From the NCBI GenBank assembly GCA_040219555.1, contig JAVJSF010000009.1:496001-560000 (forward strand): 64,000 nucleotides of DNA, written 5' to 3'. Shown piece by piece: positions 40,266-48,612 of this stretch. Source of the stretch: JAVJSF01 sp040219555 (GTDB taxonomy: Bacteria; Actinomycetota; Thermoleophilia; Miltoncostaeales; Miltoncostaeaceae). A program made the translations under genes and the position numbers. The notes below the pieces were generated by a model that searched no databases, had not been told where the DNA came from, and saw nothing but the letters and a program-made list of their open reading frames with translations. How positions within the stretch are numbered: position 1 is the stretch's first letter; the number at the start of each line of letters is the position of its first letter.

Positions 40266-40625
40266 GTGCCTGAGTACGGAATCCCCATGTCGCGCCGCGG
40301 TGAGCCCATGCGCTGCCCGGCCTGCGACTCGCGCCTGGTGGAGCTGGAGCGCAGCGAGGTCCTGATCGACGCGTGCCCCGAGTGCCGGGGCATCTGGATG
40401 GACCGCGGCGAGTTGGACCGCATCCTCGATCGCGAGCGGCGCGCCATCGCCGCCGTGGCCGACGAGGACGAGGACTTCTTCGCCGAGATGGAGGGTCGCA
40501 AGGGTCGCGGCGGAGGCGATGCCGGCCGTCGCGAGCAGCGCGACGATGACGGCCGGGGCGGCAAGAAGAAGAAGCGCAAGCGCTTCGGGGTCCTCGAAGA
40601 CCTGCTCGACTTCGATCTGGGCTGA
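40266..40625 (+). CDS. zf-TFIIB-type zinc-ribbon protein
   Basis: 119 residues. The zf-TFIIB domain shows MRCPACDSRLVELE and DACPECRGIWMDRGELDRIL, with four Cys as zinc ligands (about 17, 20, 38, 41). The C-terminal half is strongly charged, with a GKKKKRKR basic run and a final LEDLLDFDLG motif. Such proteins may bind nucleic acid or partner proteins; the role is unknown. The next gene begins 9 bp later. Confidence 0.82.
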   Translation: MPEYGIPMSRRGEPMRCPACDSRLVELERSEVLIDACPECRGIWMDRGELDRILDRERRAIAAVADEDEDFFAEMEGRKGRGGGDAGRREQRDDDGRGGKKKKRKRFGVLEDLLDFDLG

Positions 40626-40634
40626 GGGCCGGCC

Positions 40635-40955
40635 GTGCGCACCGTCCGCGCCGAGTACGAACTCCAGCCGGAGTTGCTCGATCGCGCGGACGCGCTGGCC
40701 GAGGCGCTGGGACCCGACGCCACCGTCGAGCCGCTTCCATCGGCCATCGGTGGTGACCTCCCTCCGGACGGGCTGCTGATCGAGCTCCAGGTGGAGGCGG
40801 AGGACCCGTTCGCCGCGGTCCAGGCCGCGGCCGTGCGCCTGGCCGACGCCTTCCGCGCCGTCGACCTGCCCATCCGCGCCGTCTCGCTGGAGGCGGAAGG
40901 CCTGCTCCCCGTCCGCATCGAGACGCTGCCGAGGATCACGCCCTACACGGGCTGA
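40635..40955 (+). CDS. Hypothetical protein
   Basis: 106 residues, soluble, acidic, alternating beta and helix (RTVRAEYEL ... LLIELQVEAEDPFAAVQAAAVRLADAFRAV ... VSLEAEGLLPVRIETL). No family recognised. GTG 40635 follows the zinc-ribbon gene by 9 bp, so the two are co-transcribed. Convergent with pabC. Confidence 0.65.
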   Translation: MRTVRAEYELQPELLDRADALAEALGPDATVEPLPSAIGGDLPPDGLLIELQVEAEDPFAAVQAAAVRLADAFRAVDLPIRAVSLEAEGLLPVRIETLPRITPYTG

Positions 40956-40976
40956 TGCAGGGCCCGACGATCCGGC

Positions 40977-41696
40977 CTACACGCCGGCCCATTCGGCCTT
41001 GAGCATGCGCTGGGCCTCGCGCGCCGCGGGCCCCACCTGCCCGCGGTAGACGGGCAGCCCGTCGATCTCCACCAGGCTCACCACCCCCGAGACGGCGCTG
41101 GTGAGGAACACCTCGGTGGCATCGCGCCACTCGCGCTCGGTCACCTCGCGCACCTCGGCGCCCAAGCCGGCGATGACCGCCGCGCGCGTGATCCCCGGCA
41201 GCAGACCGTGCGCCGGCGGGGTCACCAGCCGGCCGCCGACCACCGCGAAGGCGTTGGCCAGGTCGCCCTCGCCCAGGTTGCCGCGGTCGTCGACCAGCAG
41301 GGCCCGCTCGACCCCCTGGCGCGCCACCCGCGCGCGCAGGTTCACCCGCTGCTCGGTCTGGCCCGGCAGCTTGTGCTGCCACATGCGGGCCTCCGGCCTC
41401 CAGCCGCCGCGCACGCTCCGCGCCCGCAGCGCCGGCGGGACCGCCGACAGGGGCGGTTCGGCCGTCATCTCCACCCGGCAGCCCTCGTCGGTGTCCGTGG
41501 GCGCCACAAGCCGCAGCCGCGCGTCGCCCGCGCGCCGGCCGATGGCCCGCACCACGCAGGCGGCCAGGTCCTCGCGCGCGGGCATCCCGTGCACCTCCAG
41601 CGCCACAGCCGAGGCCAGCATCCGGTCCAGGTGCCGGTCGAGCCAGGCCACGCGCCCGGTGCCGGCGCGCATGGTCTCGAGCAGGGCGATGCCCAT
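40977..41696 (-). CDS. pabC: Aminotransferase class IV, 4-amino-4-deoxychorismate lyase
   Basis: 239 residues of the fold-type IV PLP enzyme family. The Lys that binds PLP is in MWQHKLPGQTEQRVNLRARV, and the cofactor phosphate loops are ERALLVDDRGNLGEGDLANAFAV and HGLLPGITRAAVI. It releases pyruvate from aminodeoxychorismate to give p-aminobenzoate for folate. Its ATG overlaps the pabB stop by one base, which supports this role over D-amino-acid or branched-chain aminotransferase activity. Confidence 0.85.
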   Translation of the reverse strand: MGIALLETMRAGTGRVAWLDRHLDRMLASAVALEVHGMPAREDLAACVVRAIGRRAGDARLRLVAPTDTDEGCRVEMTAEPPLSAVPPALRARSVRGGWRPEARMWQHKLPGQTEQRVNLRARVARQGVERALLVDDRGNLGEGDLANAFAVVGGRLVTPPAHGLLPGITRAAVIAGLGAEVREVTEREWRDATEVFLTSAVSGVVSLVEIDGLPVYRGQVGPAAREAQRMLKAEWAGV

Positions 41697-43027
41697 CAGG
41701 CCGGGCGCACCGCACCGGTCGCGGCCAGGAAGGGTGCCGCCTTGGCCCACGCCTCGTCGTGCTCGGCCGCGGGGTCCGAATCCCACACGACCGCTCCGCC
41801 GCACCAGTACCAGGCCCTCCCGCGCGCCACCCAGGCGGTGCGGATGGCCACGCTGGCCTCCAGTCGCCCATCCGGGCTCACGGTCACCACGCTGCCGAAG
41901 GCCGGCCCCCGGTTGACGGGCTCCAGTTCCCGGATCACCTCCAGCGCGCGCACCTTGGGACACCCCGTCACCGAGCCACCAGGGAACACCGCCCGCAGCA
42001 GGTCGGCCGCGCTCACGCCGGCGCGCAGGTCGGCGGTGATCTCGCTGACCATGTGCTCCACATAGGGGGTGGTGAGGCGCTCGAACAACCGGCTCACCCG
42101 CACCCCGCCGGGTACCGCGCAGCGCCCCAGGTCGTTGCGCATCAGATCCACGATCATCACGTGCTCGGCGCGGTCCTTGGCCGAGGCGCGCAGACGCTCC
42201 CAGTCGCCGGGCGGCGCCGTGCCCTTGATCGGCGCCGTCGACGCCCGGTCCCCTTGGCGCCGCACCAGCAACTCTGGCGAGGCCGACACCACCGTCCCCT
42301 CGGCCAGGCCCAGGTAGGCGCGGTGGGCCGTGGGCCCGGCGGCGCCCCACAGCCGGCGGGCGAACTCGTGGGCGGGCTCCTCCCACGGCACCTCGAGCCG
42401 CTGGGTCAGGTTCACCTGGTAGCAGTCCCCGGCGCGGATGTACTCCAGCGCCCGGCCCACCGCCCGCTCGTACGCCCCGCCGGGGAGTGAGGACCCCACC
42501 GGGCGGGTGGCCGCCTGTCCCAGGCGCTCGGCCGGCCGGCACGAGGCCGCGCGAGCGGCCAGGTGGTCCGCCGCCTCCGCGCCGGCGACGCTCGCCACCA
42601 CGCAGCGTCCGTCGTCGTCGATGGCCGCGACCGTCTCGTAGCGCCCCGCCCATGCGGAGGGCGGGCCGGCCGGCCACGACACCGGATCCGGCAGCCGCTC
42701 CACCGTGCCGGCCAGGTCGTGCGCCAGCAGGGCCACCCATCCGCCGGCGAGGGTGGTCCCCGGAGGGGCGTCCCGACGGCCGGCGCCCGGCCGCGCGCGC
42801 TCCAGGGCGTCCCACACCGCCCGCCCGCGCACCTGCTCCACGGGGTCCACGCCCACCACGCTCACGCCGTCGTGGCGGACCAGCATCGGCGCCTCGCCGT
42901 CGGCGAGCGCGGCCACCAGCGCCGCGGGGTCGACGGGTGTGTCGAGCGTGCGCAGGTCGGCGGGGCCCCGGTGTGTGACAATGGCGTCCGCTGGATGATC
43001 GGTGGACACGCGCCGTCCCGGGGTCAT
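41696..43027 (-). CDS. pabB: Aminodeoxychorismate synthase component I
   Basis: 443 residues. Chorismate-binding fold: YERAVGRALEYIRAGDCYQVNLTQRL, SPELLV, PIKGTAPP (the PIKGT Lys marks aminodeoxychorismate rather than anthranilate synthase), EHVMIVDLMRNDLGR, YVEHMVSEITADL and GGSVTGCPKVRALEVI. Combines with a glutamine amidotransferase (PabA) that is not in the window. ATG 43027 is 7 nt after TAGCGT on the minus strand and lacks a Shine-Dalgarno sequence, so it is probably leaderless. Confidence 0.92.
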   Translation of the reverse strand: MTPGRRVSTDHPADAIVTHRGPADLRTLDTPVDPAALVAALADGEAPMLVRHDGVSVVGVDPVEQVRGRAVWDALERARPGAGRRDAPPGTTLAGGWVALLAHDLAGTVERLPDPVSWPAGPPSAWAGRYETVAAIDDDGRCVVASVAGAEAADHLAARAASCRPAERLGQAATRPVGSSLPGGAYERAVGRALEYIRAGDCYQVNLTQRLEVPWEEPAHEFARRLWGAAGPTAHRAYLGLAEGTVVSASPELLVRRQGDRASTAPIKGTAPPGDWERLRASAKDRAEHVMIVDLMRNDLGRCAVPGGVRVSRLFERLTTPYVEHMVSEITADLRAGVSAADLLRAVFPGGSVTGCPKVRALEVIRELEPVNRGPAFGSVVTVSPDGRLEASVAIRTAWVARGRAWYWCGGAVVWDSDPAAEHDEAWAKAAPFLAATGAVRPA

Positions 43028-43034
43028 GGGGACG

Positions 43035-43040
43035 ACGCTA
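43035..43040 (-). promoter_or_regulatory. -10 element TAGCGT, leaderless start of pabB
   Basis: TAGCGT on the minus strand is followed by 7 nt and the ATG at 43027. Confidence 0.5.
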
Positions 43041-43062
43041 GCAAGCGCCCGAAAGGCGGACG

Positions 43063-43548
43063 ATGAGGCAGACGATCGCGTTCCAGGCAACCGGATTCTC
43101 CTGCCAGCCGGTGCAGGTGGAGGTGGAGGAGGGTCAGGACGTGGCCGAGGATGCCCTCCCGGTGGCCCTGCTGGCGCTCGAGAGCGGCCCGAATGTGGTC
43201 CTGACGCTCCCGCTGTCGACCACCGACGGCGAGAACATGATGAACGCCTTCACCCAGGCCGAGCCGTACCGCCAGGAGATCCAGGACGCCGGCCAGTGGG
43301 AGCCCCAGCCGGCGGGGATGCCCGAGGGCATCTTCTGGGCGCTGCAGCCCAACGTGATGGGCGTGTCGGTGACGCCGCCCCAGGACAGCCCCGAGGGGGT
43401 CGTCCCCCACTGGACGCTGGCCTTCGACGACGAGGACGGCAGCCAGGTCCAGGTGGCCGTGGGCGACGGGCTCTGCGTGCAGATCGTCCGCGCCCTGGCG
43501 CAGGTGGCCAACGGGGAGCTCGAGCCGGCGCAGGACGCCGAGGGCTGA
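43063..43548 (+). CDS. Hypothetical protein
   Basis: 161 residues, acidic (many Asp/Glu/Gln), no signal peptide or membrane segment. Beta-rich, with NVVLTLPLSTTDGENMMNAF and VPHWTLAFDDEDGSQVQVAVGDGL as the best-defined stretches. No family recognised. AAAGGCGG lies 5 nt before ATG 43063. Divergent from pabB, and followed by a terminator, so it is a one-gene unit. Confidence 0.65.
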   Translation: MRQTIAFQATGFSCQPVQVEVEEGQDVAEDALPVALLALESGPNVVLTLPLSTTDGENMMNAFTQAEPYRQEIQDAGQWEPQPAGMPEGIFWALQPNVMGVSVTPPQDSPEGVVPHWTLAFDDEDGSQVQVAVGDGLCVQIVRALAQVANGELEPAQDAEG

Positions 43549-43557
43549 CCGTTTCAG

Positions 43558-43598
43558 GCGGCGGGGCCGAGGGGTCCCGCCGCTCTTTCTTCGTATTT
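43558..43598 (+). terminator. Rho-independent-type terminator
   Basis: GCGGCGGG-N10-CCCGCCGC (43558-43583) followed by the T-rich tctttcttcgtattt, 10 bp after the preceding stop. Confidence 0.75.
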
Positions 43599-43613
43599 CC
43601 GGTGGTTATCTGG

Positions 43614-43619
43614 TATTTT
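43614..43619 (+). promoter_or_regulatory. Extended -10 TGGTATTTT upstream of nitrite/sulfite reductase
   Basis: TATTTT preceded by TGG gives an extended -10; the ATG at 43655 follows 35 nt later, with GAGAGGGAG in the leader as ribosome site. Confidence 0.45.
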
Positions 43620-43654
43620 CGCCGCCCCGACCGCCGAGAGGGAGCACGACGAGT

Positions 43655-45919
43655 ATGAGCACCATCGCGTGGCGCGAGCGCCTGCTCGACCGTATGTCGC
43701 TGGACCTGGCCGAGGAGATCGACATCTTCGAGGGTCAGCTGGAGCTGCGCATGAAGGGGAAGGTGGACGAGCGCGTATTCGCCGAGACCCGGCTGCGGCG
43801 CGGCGTCTACGGCCAGCGCTATGACAACGGGCACCGCCACGACGGGGTCGCCTCGCGCGAGCTGGAGTTCCCCGCCGGCGAGCTGACCAAGGGCCCCGAG
43901 ACCCTCTGGGACGCCCCCGGCATGGTGCGCATCAAGATCCCGTACGGCGGCATGACGCCCGAGCAGCTCGAGGTCATGTCCGAGCTGGCGGAGGAGTACT
44001 CGGACAACATCCTGCACGTCACCACGCGCCAGGACATCCAGCTCCACTACGTCCACATCGAGGACACGCCCGACCTGATGCGCCGGCTGGCGTCGGTGGG
44101 CATCACCACCCGCGAGGCCTGCGGCAACGGCGTGCGCAACCTCACCGCCTGCCCCAAGGCGGGCGTGTGCCACACCGAGGCCTTCGACACCACGGCCTAC
44201 GCGGCGGCCCTGTTCCGCTTCCTGCTGGGCCACCCGGACTGCCAGGACTTCGGGCGCAAGTTCAAGCCGGCATTCTCGGGCTGCGCGGGCGAGGCCTGCG
44301 GCCTGGTGATGATGCACGACTTCGGTGCCATCGCCCGCACCAGCATCGTGGACGGGGTGGAGAAGCGCGGCTTCGACCTCTACGTGGGCGGCGGCCTCGG
44401 CACGACCCCGTACCAGGCGAAGCTGCTGTTCGAGAACCACCCGGTGGAGGAGTTGCTGCCGGCCGTGCAGGCCATCGCCCGCGTCTTCGGCCGCCTGGGC
44501 GAGAAGGAGAACCGCAACCGGGCCCGCATCAAGTTCCTCGTCGCCAAGCTGGGGATCGAGGAGTTCCGCCGGCTGGTGGAGGAGGAGCGCGCCGTGCTGC
44601 CGCACGACGAGCGCTGGACCTCGTACCTGCCCCACGTGGACGACTACGACGAGTCGCCCGTGCGCGAGGCCGTGCCGGCGCCGGCCGCCGGCGCCGAGGT
44701 GCCCGACGGGTACCGCGAGTGGCTGCACACCAACGTCTACCGGCAGCGTCAGCCCGGCTACGCCATGGCGACCATCGCCCTCCCGCTGGGCGACCTCACG
44801 GCCGACCAGGGGCGCCGCCTCGCCACCATCGCCCGCAGCTACGTGGGCGATGCGGTCCGGACGACCGTCGAGCAGAACATCGTGCTGCGGTGGGTGCCCG
44901 AGGGCGACCTGATCGACCTCTATCGCGACCTGGCGGCCGCCGACCTGGCCGCGCCCGGCGCCGAGACGATCGTCGATGTCACCTCCTGCCCGGGCACCGA
45001 CACCTGCAAGCTGGGCATCGCCTCCTCCCGCGGCCTGGCGGGCGAGTTGCGCACCCGCCTGGCGGCGCGCCAGTTCGACATGGACGAGGCCGTCCGCGGC
45101 CTGCGCATCAAGGTGAGCGGGTGCTTCAACTCGTGCGGCCAGCACCACGTGGCCGACATCGGCTTCTTCGGCAACAGCCGCAAGATCGATGGGCGCACCG
45201 TGCCGCACTTCCAGGTGATCCTGGGGGGCCGCTGGCGCGACAACGCCGGCTCGTACGGCCTGGCCATCGGCGCCATCCCGTCCAAGCGGATCCCCGAGGT
45301 GGTCGACGCCATCACCCGCGCCTACGTGGACGGGCGCGAGGGCGCCGAGAGCTTCCAGGACTGGAGCTCGCGCCTGGGCAAGAAGGAGCTGGCGGCGCTG
45401 ATCGCCGACCTCAAGAGCGTGCCGGCTCTGGAGGACGATCCCTCGCCGTACACCGACTGGGGCGACGCCCGCGAGTTCACCATGGGCGACATGGGCGTCG
45501 GCGAGTGCGCCGGCGAGGTGATCAACAAGACCGAGCTGGAGCTGTCGTTCGCCGAGAGCATCGTCTTCGACGCTTCGGTGGCGCTCGAGGACGGCGACCT
45601 GCCCCGGGCCGACGAGCGGGCCTTCGCGGCCATGCTGGCCGGCGCCCGCGCCCTGGTGCGCAGCGAGAACCCCAACGTGCCCGACGAGGCCGAGGCGATC
45701 GTGAGCGAGTTCAAGACCCGCTTCTACGACACCGAGCGCTTCTTCGACCGCTTCGCCAAGGGCCGGTTCGCACAGCCGCTCTTCGCCCGCCACAAGGACG
45801 GCCCGGTGGCCGCCGACCCCGAGCGGGTGCGCGAGCTGGTCGAGGAGGCGCAGCTGTTCATCGACGCCGTCCACGCCCTCGAGATCCGCGAGTCCGGCGC
45901 CCAGTCGGCCCTCGTCTAG
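43655..45919 (+). CDS. Siroheme nitrite/sulfite reductase with C-terminal helical extension
   Basis: 754 residues. Six-electron reduction of nitrite to ammonia or sulfite to sulfide. The duplicated ferredoxin-like/siroheme domains are complete: RIKIPYGGMTPEQL, HVTTRQDIQLHYV, ACGNGVRNLTACP, and the 4Fe-4S/siroheme ligands TSCPGTDTCK (CxxxxxC) and SGCFNSCGQHH (CxxxC). Normal ferredoxin-type enzymes are 500-570 residues. Here about 170 extra residues after position 580 form an acidic helical domain, resembling HEPN-like tails (YTDWGDAREFTMGDMGVGECAG then helices). Which substrate is used cannot be decided from motifs; nearby glutamine synthetases favour nitrite. Co-transcribed with the next gene. 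Confidence 0.88.
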   Translation: MSTIAWRERLLDRMSLDLAEEIDIFEGQLELRMKGKVDERVFAETRLRRGVYGQRYDNGHRHDGVASRELEFPAGELTKGPETLWDAPGMVRIKIPYGGMTPEQLEVMSELAEEYSDNILHVTTRQDIQLHYVHIEDTPDLMRRLASVGITTREACGNGVRNLTACPKAGVCHTEAFDTTAYAAALFRFLLGHPDCQDFGRKFKPAFSGCAGEACGLVMMHDFGAIARTSIVDGVEKRGFDLYVGGGLGTTPYQAKLLFENHPVEELLPAVQAIARVFGRLGEKENRNRARIKFLVAKLGIEEFRRLVEEERAVLPHDERWTSYLPHVDDYDESPVREAVPAPAAGAEVPDGYREWLHTNVYRQRQPGYAMATIALPLGDLTADQGRRLATIARSYVGDAVRTTVEQNIVLRWVPEGDLIDLYRDLAAADLAAPGAETIVDVTSCPGTDTCKLGIASSRGLAGELRTRLAARQFDMDEAVRGLRIKVSGCFNSCGQHHVADIGFFGNSRKIDGRTVPHFQVILGGRWRDNAGSYGLAIGAIPSKRIPEVVDAITRAYVDGREGAESFQDWSSRLGKKELAALIADLKSVPALEDDPSPYTDWGDAREFTMGDMGVGECAGEVINKTELELSFAESIVFDASVALEDGDLPRADERAFAAMLAGARALVRSENPNVPDEAEAIVSEFKTRFYDTERFFDRFAKGRFAQPLFARHKDGPVAADPERVRELVEEAQLFIDAVHALEIRESGAQSALV

Positions 45920-45927
45920 GAGCCCCG

Positions 45928-46482
45928 ATGACCACCACCACCGATCTCGACATCCACCGCATCGGGGCCAAGCTGTTCGCGGTCAACCCCGAGGTGATCG
46001 ACGCGGACGCCTACATCGGGATCTTCCACACCTGGATCCAGGCGCAGGACCTGGACGGGACCCCGATCGACGTGGCCGACTACAAGCACGTGCCGGACGG
46101 GCCGGGGATCATGCTCATCTCCCATGAGGCCGACCGGTCGGTGGACTTCGCCGACGGCCGCCCCGGCGCGATCTACCAGCGCAAACGCGACCTCAGCGGC
46201 CCGCTGGAGGAGCGCTTCGCCCAGGTCGTCCTGGCCGCCGACGCCACGGCCGAGCGGATCGAGGGCGAGGGGCGCGCCGCCGGCGTGCGCTTCGACCGCG
46301 ACCAGATGGAGATCCGTCTGCACGACAGGCGCCTGGTGCCCAACAGCGACCAGGGCCTGGCCGCCGTGCGGCCGGCGCTGGAGACGGCGCTGGCCCGGGT
46401 GCGCGAAGGCAAGACCGCTCACATCGAGCGGGCCGAGGACGACCCGCGCGCACCGCTCACCCTGCGAGTGACGCTCACTTAG
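45928..46482 (+). CDS. Hypothetical partner protein of nitrite/sulfite reductase
   Basis: 184 residues, soluble. Reads IHRIGAKLFAVNPEVIDADAYIGIFHTWIQAQDLDGTPIDVADYKHVPDGPGIMLISHEADRSVDF, then a helical part (LEERFAQVVLAADATAERIEG) and ends with a beta strand (APLTLRVTLT). No Cys, so no cofactor site of that kind. TAGGAG precedes ATG 45928, 8 bp after the reductase stop. Genes of this look accompany siroheme reductases in other genomes, to my recollection, but I assign no function. Confidence 0.7.
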   Translation: MTTTTDLDIHRIGAKLFAVNPEVIDADAYIGIFHTWIQAQDLDGTPIDVADYKHVPDGPGIMLISHEADRSVDFADGRPGAIYQRKRDLSGPLEERFAQVVLAADATAERIEGEGRAAGVRFDRDQMEIRLHDRRLVPNSDQGLAAVRPALETALARVREGKTAHIERAEDDPRAPLTLRVTLT

Positions 46483-46488
46483 CACGAC

Positions 46489-46517
46489 TGGCGCCGGACG
46501 GCGGCGCCACCTTGTTT
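46489..46517 (+). terminator. Terminator after the reductase operon
   Basis: TGGCGCC-N7-GGCGCCA hairpin (46489-46509) followed by ccttgttt. Confidence 0.6.
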
Positions 46518-46540
46518 CGCGGGGGAGCGGCCGGCGGTAT
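46514..46540 (+). promoter_or_regulatory. SigB/SigF-like promoter upstream of sigma factor gene
   Basis: GTTTCG (46514-46519), 15 bp, then CGGTAT (46535-46540) is close to the SigB-type pattern GTTT...GGGTAT. The site overlaps the terminator tail. It would allow the sigma factor to activate its own gene. Confidence 0.4.
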
Positions 46541-46598
46541 CATGCGTACAACGCACTGAGCCCCCAGACCCCGGGCTTCACTCATGGAAGGGCATCTG

Positions 46599-46697
46599 AT
46601 GCCAGCCAGGGATGAAGCCGCCCGCCCCGGATGTCGGGCGATGGTCGGAGTCGAGGGCGCCGCCGCCCGCACGTCCGCTCCGGACATGGGGCCCTAG
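46599..46697 (+). other. 32-codon upstream ORF abutting the sigma factor start
   Basis: ATG 46599, preceded by GAAGGG, encodes a 32-residue peptide (MPARDEAARPGCRAMVGVEG and onward) whose TAG stop is directly followed by the sigma factor ATG at 46698. The sigma gene has no good ribosome site of its own, so translation may depend on this frame. Confidence 0.35.
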
Positions 46698-47465
46698 ATG
46701 CCTCCCGTCCGAGATCTCGAACGCGCTTTCGTCGCGATCCGTGAGGGCGACGCATCGGCCCGCGAGCGCGTCATCCTCGGCCACGTCCCCCTTGTGCGAA
46801 CCCTGGTGTGGCGCCACCCGCGGGGCGCGGAACCCTTCGAGGACATGGTGCAGGTGGGGATGATCGGCCTCATCAAGGCCGTCGACCGCTACCAGAGCGA
46901 CCGCGGGCACACCTTCGTCGCGCTGGCCGTGCCCACGGTGCTCGGCGAGATCCGACACCACCTCCGCGATCGCGTGTCGATCATCCGCCTGCCGCGCGAT
47001 GTCAACGAGGCCCGGCCCCTGGTCCACGCGGCCGTCGACGGCTTCCGCGCCGGCCATGCCCGCACCCCGGACGTGGCCGAGATCGCGGCCGAGGCCGGGC
47101 TGAGATGCGCGCTGGTGCGCGAGGTCCTGGGATCGGCGATGCTCACGGTGCCCTTCGTGGACGAGGTCACGGGGGCCGAGTCGGCCGGCAGTGCCCAGCT
47201 CCCCGTCGAGGACACCGGGTTCCCGGCGGCCGAGGCGCGGGCGGACATGGAGGCGATCCTCGATGTGCTGGATGCCCGCAACCGGGTCATCCTGCACCTG
47301 CGGTACGTCGAGGACCTCACCCAGAGCGAGATCGCCGATCGGGTGGGCATCTCTCAGATGCACGTCTCGCGTCTGCTGCGTCGCTCGATCCGTCTGCTGC
47401 GCGAGGCCTCCGACCAGGGCTCGTGTCCGCGCGCGGAGCACATGTCGGTTGCGGAGGCGTCATGA
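46698..47465 (+). CDS. Sigma factor, SigB/SigF/SigG family
   Basis: 255 residues. Region 2 reads RERVILGHVPLVRTLVWRH and FEDMVQVGMIGLIKAVDRYQSDRGHTFVALAVPTVLGEIRHHLRDRVSIIRLPRDVNE. Region 3 follows, and region 4 is LDARNRVILHLRYVEDLTQSEIADRVGISQMHVSRLLRRSIRLLREA. This is a group 3 sigma of stress-response or sporulation type. No anti-sigma or anti-anti-sigma gene lies next to it. It is followed by a chain of small frames and three GAF-ANTAR genes. Confidence 0.93.
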   Translation: MPPVRDLERAFVAIREGDASARERVILGHVPLVRTLVWRHPRGAEPFEDMVQVGMIGLIKAVDRYQSDRGHTFVALAVPTVLGEIRHHLRDRVSIIRLPRDVNEARPLVHAAVDGFRAGHARTPDVAEIAAEAGLRCALVREVLGSAMLTVPFVDEVTGAESAGSAQLPVEDTGFPAAEARADMEAILDVLDARNRVILHLRYVEDLTQSEIADRVGISQMHVSRLLRRSIRLLREASDQGSCPRAEHMSVAEAS

Positions 47466-47494
47466 TGTGTGCGGCCCCGCAGGTGCAGGGGTGA
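47462..47494 (+). other. 10-codon mini-ORF linking sigma gene to next gene
   Basis: MMCAAPQVQG. ATG overlaps the sigma stop (ATGA) and the TGA stop overlaps the next GTG (GTGA). Confidence 0.3.
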
Positions 47495-47799
47495 CCTGGG
47501 AGAGTACGGCGTCGCCCGCGGGCGACGTCCCCGGTGGTCCGATACCCGCCGGTGGACCGCCGGTCTCCGCCGCCGCCGGGCGGTCACCGCCCCACGACGG
47601 AGCCCTCCTCGATGCGATCCCCCCGAGCAGCCGGACGCCGCTCATCGACGAGTGGGCCGCGTTGCTGGCGGACGCGCCGGCCGATAGCGCGGCACACCGG
47701 CGGGTGGCCGAGGCCCTCGGCGCGGTCTACGACGCCGGCTTCATCGACGGCGTCCGACGGGCCGTCGGCGGTCTGGTGCTCGACGTGCATATCGAGTGA
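47491..47799 (+). CDS. Small hypothetical protein of the ANTAR island
   Basis: 102 residues from GTG 47491. The first 45 are Gly/Pro/Ala-rich and probably disordered; the rest is helical (LIDEWAALLADAPADSAAHRRVAEALGAVYDAGFIDGVRRAVGGLVLDVHIE). No family recognised. It might be a regulator of the neighbouring sigma or ANTAR proteins, from position only. The start could be further in. Confidence 0.5.
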   Translation: MTWESTASPAGDVPGGPIPAGGPPVSAAAGRSPPHDGALLDAIPPSSRTPLIDEWAALLADAPADSAAHRRVAEALGAVYDAGFIDGVRRAVGGLVLDVHIE

Positions 47800-47838
47800 C
47801 CGGCGCTCCTCGTTCCCCACGGCTCGTCCGGGGTGGGG

Positions 47839-47899
47839 CATGTCCGGCCTGAGCCGGCCCGCGGCCCCCGCCTCCACCACCCCGGGAGGCCGGGGCTGA
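47839..47899 (+). other. 19-codon mini-ORF ending at the first GAF-ANTAR start
   Basis: ATG 47839 opens MSGLSRPAAPASTTPGGRG, whose TGA overlaps the ATG at 47899 (TGATG). A GTG frame starting in the previous stop (47796) runs to 47852 and overlaps this one, so the whole gap is covered. Confidence 0.25.
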
Positions 47900-48612
47900 T
47901 GCCCGCTGGACCCCACGATCGCGGCGAGCGCCTGCTCGGGGTGGCTGCCGCGATCGCCGCGGCCGCGAACGGGGAGCACCCCGTGGAGGACCTGTGTCGC
48001 GCCTGTGCCCAGATCCTCTCGGTGGCGGGAGCCAGCGTGGTGGTGATGAGCGGCGGCGTCCGTGGCCTGGGCGGCTCGTCCGACCCGGTGTCGGCGCGCA
48101 TCGAGGAACTGCAGGAGACGCTCGGCGAGGGTCCGTCGGTGGACGCCCACCAGACCGGGCATGCGGTGAGCGAGCCGGATCTGGCCACGCCCCGCCGGCC
48201 GCGCTGGGCCGCCTTCGCCCCGGCCGCCCTCGCCGCCGGTGCGGGTGCCCTGTTCAGCGTCCCGCTGCGCATCGGCGGCGTGCGGCTCGGTGCCCTCACC
48301 CTCTACCGGCCCATGCCGGGTGAGCTCTCCGCCGGCCAGCATCTCAACGCACAGGCGCTCGCGAACATGGTCGCCAACATCATCCTGTCGATGCAAGCGG
48401 AGGCCTCGGCCGGGTCCCTCAGCCCGGACCTGGACGGGCTGGTGGGCCACCGCTCGGAGGTGCATCAGGCCTCGGGGATGGTGAGCGTGCAACTGGGTGT
48501 GGGGGTCGGCGAGGCGCTGGTGCGCCTGCGCGCCCACGCCTATGCAACCGATCGCCCCCTCGCCGAGGTCGCCGCGGATGTCGTCGCCCGCCGATTGCGC
48601 TTTGATGAGTGA
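47899..48612 (+). CDS. GAF-ANTAR protein 1
   Basis: 237 residues. A GAF-type sensor (about 10-160) is followed by an ANTAR RNA-binding domain (VGHRSEVHQASGMVSVQLGVGVGEALVRLRAHAYATDRPLAEVAADVVARRL, about 180-231). ANTAR proteins relieve transcription termination by binding dual-hexaloop RNA. Unlike the next two, its sensor lacks the Cys pair: EGPSVDAHQTG instead of EGPCxDCxxSG. In addition the ANTAR start has HQASGMV for the usual EQAKGI(V/L). It is the most divergent of the three. GGGAGG lies upstream of ATG 47899. Confidence 0.85.
   Translation: MPAGPHDRGERLLGVAAAIAAAANGEHPVEDLCRACAQILSVAGASVVVMSGGVRGLGGSSDPVSARIEELQETLGEGPSVDAHQTGHAVSEPDLATPRRPRWAAFAPAALAAGAGALFSVPLRIGGVRLGALTLYRPMPGELSAGQHLNAQALANMVANIILSMQAEASAGSLSPDLDGLVGHRSEVHQASGMVSVQLGVGVGEALVRLRAHAYATDRPLAEVAADVVARRLRFDE

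Noticed and set aside
46612..46863. A plus-strand frame across the sigma factor start (84 codons)
   Set aside because: Out of frame with the certain sigma factor, Pro/Arg/Ser-rich shadow.
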